Positions 1-6,173 of a DNA stretch of 8,997 nucleotides are shown here, piece by piece. The notes beneath the pieces were generated by a model. That model was given only the letters and a program-made list of their open reading frames with translations. It did no database searches and was not told the origin of the DNA. Both the position numbers and the translations under genes were made by a program. This DNA comes from JAZLJD01 sp045617725 (GTDB taxonomy: Bacteria; Bacillota; Clostridia; Lachnospirales; Lachnospiraceae). The first letter of the stretch is position 1; the number at the start of each line of letters is the position of its first letter. Location of the stretch: the NCBI GenBank assembly GCA_045617725.1, contig JAZLJD010000057.1, forward strand, positions 1-8,997, in the 5' to 3' direction.

Positions 1-117
1 CGGACCTTTTACGAAGGATGTTTTCGTGAGAACGAGTTTCAAAAACGTAGGCGTAGCGGGCTACGTCGAGGCTTTTGAAACGAAGTAATCGCGGAAACAG
101 CCGAGTAATAAAGTCTG
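1..117 (+). repeat. Structured inverted-repeat element, candidate ncRNA or palindromic repeat, cut by window edge
   Basis: Four nested helices can be drawn by eye: 1-9 with 110-117 (one bulge), 19-29 with 89-99 (11 pairs), 36-44 with 73-81 (9 pairs, GTTTCAAAA/TTTTGAAAC) and 45-50 with 61-66 (ACGTAG/CTACGT, loop 51-60). Three of the pairs (2/116, 24/94, 27/91) are G-U on the plus strand and would be A-C mismatches on the minus strand, so a plus-strand RNA is favoured. The element lies just beyond the 3' end of the convergent lipid kinase gene. I do not recognise an Rfam family with certainty. The alternative is the 3' end of a protein gene entering from the left: a frame is open from base 2 to a TAA at 86-88. 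The unusual symmetry argues against that but does not exclude it. Confidence 0.55.
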
Positions 118-137
118 GTTAATTTAAAACGTGAATA

Positions 138-1073
138 CTAGATTACCAGTTGCAATCTCTCCTTGAGACAGTGCATTTCGACTTCGGCTACATGGCCCAG
201 TACTTCCCCGTCCGTATGGAGGCAACGCGGTTCTCCTATTTTTATGCGAAGACTCTTGCAACGGTGCTCGGATACGAACTTCCGGCGGATGTGCTGTCCC
301 TTTTTGGCGGCCGGAAGAGCGGAAATATAAGCAAGGGCGGAAGCTTCGTGTACGGCACAGACATCAAGGAGCCCGTCCTTAAAGTCCGCATGCGGGCAGA
401 ACATCAGGCCGCCGCCCTCGTAGCGGTGTACCATGCCGACGATGAACAGAAACTTGGAATGCTTGATTACGGGCGCATCATCAAGGTAAATCTCGCAGGC
501 GTTGGATTTGTTGCCGAAGATTTCCGCGATGGCGATGCCACCGTAGGTAAGCTTGCCGAGTCCGATTTTATTAAGAACGTTCTTTAGGGGGGATACATCT
601 ACTTTTTCGCAGACGGCGGCATCAAAACCGAGCCCGCAACCGCAACTGAAGCGGCGTGTACGCATCTCGCCGTCTATGGTATAGGTGCACAATCCGATGT
701 CCGATTCCAGGCGGGTCGGATCGTTCAGAATATGGGACAGGTTCGTTTTAAGGTCCTTCGGGATACCGATGTCGCGTGCAAAGTCGTTGGAAGAACCGGT
801 GGGAAGGTAGGAAACCAGAACCTTACTGAAATCGTCGATGCCCTGCAAAAGAGTATTTATCGTTCCGTCACCGCCCAAAACAAGCACGTGAATCGGAAAC
901 TCTAAAGCCTCAGAAAGCAGCTTGCGAACGATGGAATCCGCGTCGAACTCACGGGTGGTAAAAAAATAATCATAGGAAACCTGATGCGTATCGAGGTACG
1001 GTTTCATGACTTTGTTCCAAAGCTTTATGGATTTGCCGGTCCGGGAGGCCGGATTGATGATGACATGATACAT
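138..1073 (-). CDS. Diacylglycerol kinase family lipid kinase (YegS/DgkB-like)
   Basis: This 311-residue protein should transfer phosphate from ATP to a lipid such as diacylglycerol, at the inner face of the membrane, recycling lipid into phosphatidic acid. Visible family marks are the N-terminal INPAS segment (residues 6-10), the nucleotide-binding GGDGT (67-71), PTGSSNDFAR (91-100), a YEGGG segment with a downstream DGLLDV (218-237), and the C-terminal HTDGE (286-290). There is no transmembrane helix, and length is normal for soluble DAGK_cat proteins of about 300 residues. The start is fixed by a GGAGG ribosome site at 1081-1087 in complement, 7 bases upstream, and by a promoter just beyond. 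It ends in TAG. It is divergent from glyA and looks monocistronic; I see no T-tract terminator after it. Substrate specificity (diacylglycerol, undecaprenol or sphingoid base) cannot be read from the sequence. Confidence 0.92.
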   Translation of the reverse strand: MYHVIINPASRTGKSIKLWNKVMKPYLDTHQVSYDYFFTTREFDADSIVRKLLSEALEFPIHVLVLGGDGTINTLLQGIDDFSKVLVSYLPTGSSNDFARDIGIPKDLKTNLSHILNDPTRLESDIGLCTYTIDGEMRTRRFSCGCGLGFDAAVCEKVDVSPLKNVLNKIGLGKLTYGGIAIAEIFGNKSNACEIYLDDAPVIKHSKFLFIVGMVHRYEGGGLMFCPHADFKDGLLDVCAVHEASALAYISALPAAKKGQHIRRKFVSEHRCKSLRIKIGEPRCLHTDGEVLGHVAEVEMHCLKERLQLVI

Positions 1074-1098
1074 AATGAGCTCCCTCCATTCTATATAA

Positions 1099-1126
1099 AT
1101 TATACTTAAAAATGGATATTAAGCAA
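1099..1126 (-). promoter_or_regulatory. Sigma-A promoter of the lipid kinase gene
   Basis: On the minus strand, TTGCTT (complement of 1121-1126) and a perfect TATAAT (complement of 1099-1104) are separated by 16 bases. They lie about 25 bases upstream of the kinase ATG at 1073. The -35 box is only 10 bases from the -35 box of the divergent glyA promoter, so the two promoters sit back to back and may share control. Confidence 0.7.
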
Positions 1127-1136
1127 GAATTATCCC

Positions 1137-1164
1137 TTGCAAAGAAGAATAACTGTGTTATAAT
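1137..1164 (+). promoter_or_regulatory. Sigma-A promoter of glyA (extended -10)
   Basis: TTGCAA at 1137-1142 and TATAAT at 1159-1164 are separated by 16 bases, with a TGT extended -10 element at 1156-1158. The leader would be about 50 bases, too short for a glycine riboswitch or T-box. A GAGAGGAG ribosome site at 1211-1218 precedes the ATG at 1225. The promoter closely resembles the one at 4401-4429. Confidence 0.8.
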
Positions 1165-1224
1165 CATAAACAATATTATCAACAGCTAATATAAATAAAA
1201 GTTATATAAAGAGAGGAGATTCAT

Positions 1225-2463
1225 ATGTATTCGTTAGAAGAAGTTAAGAAAGTGGATCCTGAAATCGCTCAGGCCATCGTAGATGAGCAGGAGCGTCAGA
1301 ACAGCCATATTGAGCTGATTGCATCCGAGAACTGGGTTTCAAAAGCAGTAATGGCTGCTATGGGAAGTCCGCTTACCAATAAATATGCAGTAGGGTATCT
1401 GGGAAAGTGATACTTCGGCGGCTGCGATTGTGAGGACGTTGTTGAGACGCTTGCCATTGAAAGAGCCAAAGAGCTGTTCGGCTGTGATTATGCCAATGTT
1501 CAGCCTCATTCCGGCGCACAGGCCAATATGGCAGTTCAGTTTGCAGTCCTTGAGCCCGGCGATACCATTATGGGTATGAACCTTGCACACGGCGGCCATC
1601 TGACCCATGGTTCACCGGTCAATATGTCCGGTAAGTACTTTAACGTTGTACCTTACGGTGTCAATGACGAAGGCTTCATCGATTATGACGAGGTTCGCCG
1701 TCTTGCTCTTGAGTGCAAGCCCAAGATGATTATCGCAGGTGCTTCCGCTTATGCACGTGCCATCGATTTCAAGAAGTTCCGTGAAATCGCCGATGAAGTC
1801 GGTGCAGTACTCATGGTCGATATGGCTCACATTGCAGGTCTTGTTGCAGCAGGCCTTCATGAAAGCCCGATTCCTTATGCGGATGTAGTAACAACGACTA
1901 CCCACAAAACCCTCAGAGGACCTCGTGGCGGTCTGATTCTTGCCAATCAGGCAGCTGCCGATAGATTCAACTTCAACAAGGCTATTTTCCCCGGCATCCA
2001 GGGCGGCCCTCTTATGCATGTTATCGCTGCCAAGGCTGTATGCTTTAAGGAAGCTTTAAGCGACGATTTCAAGGTATATCAGCAGAACATCGTTAAGAAT
2101 GCACAGGCACTTTGCAAGGGACTTATGAGCCGCGGCCTCAAGATTGTAAGTAACGGAACCGACAACCACTTAATGCTCCTTGATCTTACAAACTTCAATC
2201 GTACCGGTAAGGAAGTAGAGAAGCTCCTTGACGAAGCTCATATTACTGCCAATAAAAACACCATTCCGAACGATCCTCAGAAGCCGTTTGTAACGAGCGG
2301 TATCCGTCTCGGAACTCCGGCCGTTACCAGCCGTGGTATGAACGAAGCCGATATGGATCAGATTGCGGAAGCTATCGCTTACGTTGTAAAAGAGGGCGAA
2401 GCAGGAGTACCCAAGGCAAGAGCCATTGTACAGACTCTTACGGACAAATATCCGTTGCTTTAA
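1225..2463 (+). pseudogene. glyA: Serine hydroxymethyltransferase, interrupted by an in-frame TGA at codon 62
   Basis: Intact SHMT is a cytoplasmic PLP enzyme that interconverts serine and glycine, loading a one-carbon unit on tetrahydrofolate. The frame is 412 codons, the family's normal length, and is clear except for TGA at 1408-1410. That codon stands where the family has the Arg of YAEGYPGKRYYGG. Around it other near-invariant positions are changed: Glu to Val (codon 56), Pro to Leu (59), Tyr to Phe (64), probably Val to Glu (70). Everything else looks healthy: HIELIASEN near residue 30, NVQPHSGAQAN, HGGHLTHGSPVN, MVDMAHIAGLVAAG, the PLP-lysine motif VTTTTHKTLRGPRGG, and GTPAVTSRG near the end. 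Promoter, ribosome site and downstream hairpin are intact. As written, the product is a 61-residue fragment. The downstream ATG at 1528 opens 311 codons but has no good ribosome site and would lack the N-terminal active-site residues. Recent inactivation or a local sequence/assembly error are the main readings. Confidence 0.85.
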
Positions 2464-2500
2464 TACTTTACACCAATAAATAAATAGGTTATAACTAATG

Positions 2501-2541
2501 GGATGGTATCTTGTTATGATACCATCCTGTTATTAATTTTA
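2501..2541 (+). terminator. Hairpin terminator or attenuator between glyA and the antiporter gene
   Basis: A perfect 10-bp stem (2501-2510 GGATGGTATC with 2518-2527) closes a 7-base loop and is followed by TGTTATTAATTTTA. The U tract is broken, so termination may be partial. I find no convincing promoter between this hairpin and the antiporter start, so read-through from glyA may feed the next gene. Confidence 0.65.
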
Positions 2542-2554
2542 GAGGAGATTTCTT

Positions 2555-4282
2555 ATGAAAAAGAACAAAACACTTAGCAGAATGATTTGCATTATCTTCA
2601 GTGTTGCTTTAGTGCTTGCAGCAGGCTTTTTTGCACAGAGCGTGCAGTGTCATGCTGACGGCGGTGCGGAATCCATGGATTACGAAGCTGCCCTTGAGTA
2701 CATGGACGGATATGCAGAGAATGTAGTGGAAGATGCGGATTTTGATACAAATTTCAATTCCGCTCTGGTCGCAATTCGTGACAACGTAGGTACCTATGCA
2801 ACCTTTTGGGCATTGGTTCCTCCTATTATAGCAATTGCACTTGCACTTATTACCAAGGAAGTTTATTCTTCCCTGTTTGTCGGTATTTTCGCAGGTGCGT
2901 TGATTTACTCCGGCTTCAATGTTTGGGGCGCGGTAACCAAGACGTTCGATACCATGATCGGCTCTTTGGCAGATTCCTGGAATGTAGGTATTCTTATTTT
3001 CCTCGTACTGCTTGGAATTATCGTTTGCCTTATGAACAAGGCCGGCGGTAGTGCTGCTTACGGTAAGTGGGCAGCCGAGCACATCAAGACGAGAGTCGGT
3101 GCCATTTTGGCTACTTGGCTTCTGGGCGTGCTTATTTTTGTCGACGACTACTTTAACTGCTTAACGGTCGGTTCCGTTATGCTTCCCGTTACGGACAAAC
3201 ACAAAGTAAGCCGTGCAAAACTTGCTTACATCATTGATGCAACCGCAGCTCCCGTATGTATCATTGCTCCGATTTCTTCCTGGGCCGCTGCAGTATCTTC
3301 CGTAGCTCCGGAAGGAGAGGGCATCACGATGTTCTGTAAGTCCATTCCTTACAACTTCTATGCACTTCTTACTTTATTAATGCTGGTAGCCATTACCCTT
3401 ATGAAGTTTGATTTCGGCCCCATGAAGAAGCATGAGGACTCTGCCGCAGCCGGCGACCTCTTCAATGGTATCTACGGAGATTACAAGGACGAGGAGACTG
3501 CCAAAACAAACGGTAAAGTCATTGACCTGATTCTTCCCGTAGTCGTACTGATTATTTCCTGCGTACTCTGCATGGTTTATACCGGCGGTTTCTTCGATGG
3601 CGCAAGCTTCATGGATGCATTCTCCGATTCCGATGCTTCCGTCGGACTTTCCCTGGGTGCTTTCATTGCTCTTGTATTTACCTTCTGCTTCTATATCTTC
3701 CGTAAGATTCTTACCTTCGATGAATTCATGAAGTGTATCCCGGAAGGCTTTAAGGCTATGGTTCCCGCTATTTTGATTCTGACCTTTGCATGGACCTTGA
3801 GCGGTGTAACCGGTGCCCTCGGTGCCAAGATTTTCGTAGCAAACCTCGTACACGGCAGTGCAGCAGCATTCCAGAATATGCTTCCTGCAATTATCTTCCT
3901 GATTGCAATCGGCCTTTCCTTTGCAACCGGAACCAGCTGGGGAACCTTCGGTATCCTGCTTCCTATCGTAGTAAGCGTAGGCCTTTCTCCGGAAGTTGCT
4001 TCCCTCGCTGTTGGTGCTTGCCTTGCAGGTGCTGTATGCGGTGACCATTGTTCTCCGATTTCCGATACGACCATCATGGCTTCTACCGGTGCACGTTGCA
4101 ACCACGTTGCCCATGTGTCCACCCAGCTTCCTTATGCGATGCTGGTAGCAGCCGTATCCTTTGTAAGCTACATACTGGGCGGCTTTGTACAGAATGTATG
4201 GATTACGCTTCCCATCGCAATTGTGCTGATGCTGGGAACCCTCTTTGTTATGAAGATGGCAGGCTCCAAGAAAGCCAAATAA
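2555..4282 (+). CDS. NhaC-family Na+/H+ antiporter with N-terminal signal sequence
   Basis: This 575-residue polytopic membrane protein belongs to the Na_H_antiporter/NhaC family, exchanging sodium (or a small organic ion) for protons across the cytoplasmic membrane. Residues 10-34 look like a cleavable signal peptide (hydrophobic core, then CHA before DGG). An acidic extracytoplasmic stretch of about 45 residues follows. From about residue 82, many hydrophobic helices appear in two halves separated by a charged cytoplasmic loop at 285-320. Conserved transport-core motifs are FVDDYFNCLTVGSVMLPV (195-212), DATAAPVCIIAPISSW (228-243), GTSWGTFGILLPI (459-471) and CGDHCSPISDTT (495-506), with acidic and polar residues suited to cation binding. 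The start has an AGAGGAG site at 2541-2547, 7 bases upstream. NhaC-type proteins also include malate/lactate and other exchangers, so the substrate is not certain. No metabolic link to its neighbours is obvious beyond position. Confidence 0.88.
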   Translation: MKKNKTLSRMICIIFSVALVLAAGFFAQSVQCHADGGAESMDYEAALEYMDGYAENVVEDADFDTNFNSALVAIRDNVGTYATFWALVPPIIAIALALITKEVYSSLFVGIFAGALIYSGFNVWGAVTKTFDTMIGSLADSWNVGILIFLVLLGIIVCLMNKAGGSAAYGKWAAEHIKTRVGAILATWLLGVLIFVDDYFNCLTVGSVMLPVTDKHKVSRAKLAYIIDATAAPVCIIAPISSWAAAVSSVAPEGEGITMFCKSIPYNFYALLTLLMLVAITLMKFDFGPMKKHEDSAAAGDLFNGIYGDYKDEETAKTNGKVIDLILPVVVLIISCVLCMVYTGGFFDGASFMDAFSDSDASVGLSLGAFIALVFTFCFYIFRKILTFDEFMKCIPEGFKAMVPAILILTFAWTLSGVTGALGAKIFVANLVHGSAAAFQNMLPAIIFLIAIGLSFATGTSWGTFGILLPIVVSVGLSPEVASLAVGACLAGAVCGDHCSPISDTTIMASTGARCNHVAHVSTQLPYAMLVAAVSFVSYILGGFVQNVWITLPIAIVLMLGTLFVMKMAGSKKAK

Positions 4283-4305
4283 TCGGGTTTATTAAAAGCA
4301 AAATC

Positions 4306-4353
4306 GGCAGACAGTTCTACGCCACGGACGGCGGCAGGACTGTCTGTCTTTTT
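4306..4353 (+). terminator. Rho-independent terminator of the antiporter gene
   Basis: The stem pairs 4306-4318 with 4336-4348; its core CAGACAGT/ACTGTCTG is perfect, with wobble pairs at the ends. It is followed directly by TCTTTTT. It separates the antiporter from the promoter of the aspartate-family operon. Confidence 0.85.
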
Positions 4354-4390
4354 GCACAAAAAAAAGAATAATTATATAGGAAAAACTGAC

Positions 4391-4430
4391 AATTATAACC
4401 TTGCAAAAAAGAAAGGGAGCAGTTATAATT
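4391..4430 (+). promoter_or_regulatory. 9-bp inverted repeat spanning the operon promoter, candidate operator
   Basis: AATTATAAC at 4391-4399 and its exact complement GTTATAATT at 4422-4430 bracket the -35 box and cover the -10 box. The arm centres are 31 bases apart, about three helical turns, which would suit a dimeric or tetrameric repressor. Part of the right arm is forced by the -10 consensus, so the symmetry is partly fortuitous. The left arm does not make a second promoter, because no minus-strand -35 lies at the right distance. Confidence 0.4.
4401..4429 (+). promoter_or_regulatory. Sigma-A promoter of the ACT-hom-kinase-lysC operon
   Basis: TTGCAA at 4401-4406 and TATAAT at 4424-4429 are spaced by the ideal 17 bases. 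Transcription should start near 4436, giving a leader of about 50 bases. That is too short for a lysine riboswitch or T-box, so control by those RNAs is not supported here. Confidence 0.85.
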
Positions 4431-4441
4431 CTTTCATTGAC

Positions 4442-4453
4442 GGACATCTGTCC
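4442..4453 (+). promoter_or_regulatory. Small palindrome just after the predicted start site
   Basis: GGACA at 4442-4446 and TGTCC at 4449-4453 form a 12-base palindrome about 6-18 bases into the predicted transcript. It could be an operator half-site pair or a tiny 5' hairpin; a palindrome this short can also be chance. Confidence 0.25.
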
Positions 4454-4485
4454 ACTGTATGCGTACTTTGAAGAGGAGGAAGCGG

Positions 4486-4926
4486 ATGGAAGACAGTGAA
4501 TACTATGTAGTCAGAAGTAAGGCAGTTCCGGAAGTTTTGCTGAAGGTAGTTATGGCAAAACAACTGCTTGACACGAAGAAGGTCGCTTCCGTTCAGGAGG
4601 CCACGGAACGTGTGGGAATTGCAAGAAGCTCCTTCTACAAATATAAAGATGATATCTTTCCCTTCCGTGATTCTTCACAGGGAACGACGATTACATTAAC
4701 CTTTCAGATGGATGATGAACCGGGACTTTTGTCGGATGTGCTTTCCACAATCGCACAGTTTAAGGCGAACATCCTGACCATTCATCAAAGTATTCCCATA
4801 GGGGGCGTCGCATCACTCAGCATTTCCATTCAGGTGCTGCCGACGACCGGCGATGTTTCACAGCTTGTGAAACGTGTAGAGGAATCAAGAGGTGTTTGGA
4901 ACGTAAAATTAACCGCCAAGGAATAA
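4486..4926 (+). CDS. UPF0735 family ACT-domain protein (PheB-like)
   Basis: This 146-residue protein matches the UPF0735/PheB family in length and layout. Residues 33-60 resemble a helix-turn-helix-like segment (SVQEATERVGIARSSFYKYKD), and residues 68-142 form a C-terminal ACT domain (TLTFQMDDEPGLLSDVLSTIA), a fold that binds amino acids. Family members sit beside amino-acid biosynthesis genes; the biochemical role is not established. As first gene of an operon with hom and lysC, it could sense an aspartate-family product and act as a local regulator (inference). An ATG at 4459 in the same frame would add nine basic residues but has no ribosome site. AGGAGG at 4474-4479, 6 bases before 4486, decides the start. 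The gap to hom is 20 bases. Confidence 0.88.
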   Translation: MEDSEYYVVRSKAVPEVLLKVVMAKQLLDTKKVASVQEATERVGIARSSFYKYKDDIFPFRDSSQGTTITLTFQMDDEPGLLSDVLSTIAQFKANILTIHQSIPIGGVASLSISIQVLPTTGDVSQLVKRVEESRGVWNVKLTAKE

Positions 4927-4946
4927 GGCGAGGAAGAGGTATATAT

Positions 4947-6158
4947 ATGATTAAGATGGCTATTTACGGATACGGAACCGTTGGAAGCGGTGTAGCCGAG
5001 GTCCTTCGTACAAATCATGCGGAGATTAACAAAAAGTCCGGTGAGGAGATTGAACTGAAATATATTCTGGATCTTAGAGAGTTCCCGGGCGATATAGAGG
5101 AAGACAAGATTACGCACAATGTCGATGATATTCTTGAGGATCCCGAGATTCAGATTATCTGTGAAACCATGGGTGGCCTGAAGCCTGCTTATGATTACAC
5201 GAAGCGTGCTCTCTTAAAGGGTAAGAGTGTATGTACATCCAACAAGGAGCTGGTTGCAACGCACGGACCGGAACTTATTCGCCTTGCCAAAGAGAATCAT
5301 TGTAATTATCTGTTTGAAGCCAGTGTCGGCGGCGGTATTCCTATTATCCGTCCGATTAACTATTCCCTTACAAGTGAGCGTATCGAGAAGATCGCCGGCA
5401 TCTTAAACGGAACCACAAACTACATCCTCACCAAGATGGACAAAGAGGGTGCAGATTATGAGACCTGCCTTAAGGAAGCACAGGCACTCGGCTATGCGGA
5501 GCGTAATCCGGAGGCCGATGTAGAAGGCTATGATGCCTGCCGTAAGATTGCCATTCTTTCTTCCCTTATGTATGGCAAAAACGTAAAATACGAGGATATC
5601 TATACCGAAGGTATTACAAAGATTACCAAAGAAGACTTTATCTATGCACATGAGCTCAATATGACCATCAAGCTTCTTGCCATGAGCAAGAGCGAGGGAG
5701 ATAGCTGCTTTGCAATGGTTGCTCCGTTCTTAGTACCTTCCGACCATCCTCTTTATGTGGTAAATGATGTGTATAACGGAATTTTCGTACATGGAAATAT
5801 GCTGGGCGATACGATGTATTACGGTCGCGGAGCAGGCAAGCTGCCCACCGCCAGTGCAGTAATTTCCGACGTAGTGGACTGTGCCCGCCACCTCGGCAAG
5901 ACGGTTATGACCTTCTGGGAGGATGAGGATGTGAAGCTTACCAGCGTAGAGAATGCACGTCATCAGTATCTTGTCAGACTTTCCGTCAGTGTCAGCACCG
6001 AGAAGGCAATGGAAACCTTCGGTACCAAAAAGATGATTCGTTCCAATGAACTGATTGATGAGTATGCAATCATCACGGACGAGATGAGCGAAAAAGAATT
6101 TGCCGAGAAGCTTAAGGAATGCGATACAATTTCTTCCCTTCGCATTGAAAGCAGATAG
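4947..6158 (+). CDS. hom: Homoserine dehydrogenase
   Basis: This 403-residue cytoplasmic enzyme reduces aspartate semialdehyde to homoserine with NAD(P)H, committing carbon to threonine and methionine. The N-terminal Rossmann fingerprint is GYGTVGSGV (8-16). TSNKELVATHG (97-107) carries the conserved lysine. The catalytic domain shows EASVGGGIPII (124-134), GILNGTTNYIL (151-161) and the homoserine-dehydrogenase signature NPEADVEGYDACRKIAIL (187-204), with acidic substrate contacts and the catalytic lysine near residue 200. YYGRGAGKLPTASAV (291-305) binds the cofactor edge. The last 65 residues (from about YLVRLSVSV, 341) look like a short ACT-type tail that may mediate end-product inhibition. 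AGGAAGAGG at 4931-4939, 7 bases before the ATG, fixes the start; a longer frame reaching back to 4896 would overlap the ACT gene. The stop is TAG, 15 bases before the next gene. Confidence 0.95.
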   Translation: MIKMAIYGYGTVGSGVAEVLRTNHAEINKKSGEEIELKYILDLREFPGDIEEDKITHNVDDILEDPEIQIICETMGGLKPAYDYTKRALLKGKSVCTSNKELVATHGPELIRLAKENHCNYLFEASVGGGIPIIRPINYSLTSERIEKIAGILNGTTNYILTKMDKEGADYETCLKEAQALGYAERNPEADVEGYDACRKIAILSSLMYGKNVKYEDIYTEGITKITKEDFIYAHELNMTIKLLAMSKSEGDSCFAMVAPFLVPSDHPLYVVNDVYNGIFVHGNMLGDTMYYGRGAGKLPTASAVISDVVDCARHLGKTVMTFWEDEDVKLTSVENARHQYLVRLSVSVSTEKAMETFGTKKMIRSNELIDEYAIITDEMSEKEFAEKLKECDTISSLRIESR

Positions 6159-6173
6159 GCGAAAGGAGACTCT

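Noticed and set aside
150..587. 145-codon plus-strand frame opposite the lipid kinase
   Set aside because: It is antisense to a clear conserved gene, with no ribosome site or recognisable domain.
1165..1224. Glycine riboswitch upstream of glyA, or lysine riboswitch/T-box upstream of the aspartate operon
   Set aside because: Both predicted leaders are only about 50 bases, without the needed helices.
1408..1410. TGA in glyA as a selenocysteine codon
   Set aside because: The position is Arg in the family, not Cys, and I see no clear bacterial SECIS-type hairpin placed right after the TGA.
1387..1440. Mutation cluster in glyA as diversity-generating retroelement activity
   Set aside because: Such elements change adenines of a template copy; the changes here include likely C-to-T and T-to-A, and no template repeat or reverse transcriptase is present.
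3377..4114. Long minus-strand frames opposite the antiporter gene
   Set aside because: They are low-complexity translations of the complement of membrane-protein codons; the plus-strand gene explains the region.
4896..4946. Upstream extension of hom to an ATG at 4896
   Set aside because: It would overlap the ACT gene and add a basic non-homologous tail; the ribosome site at 4931-4939 and the Rossmann motif place the start at 4947.
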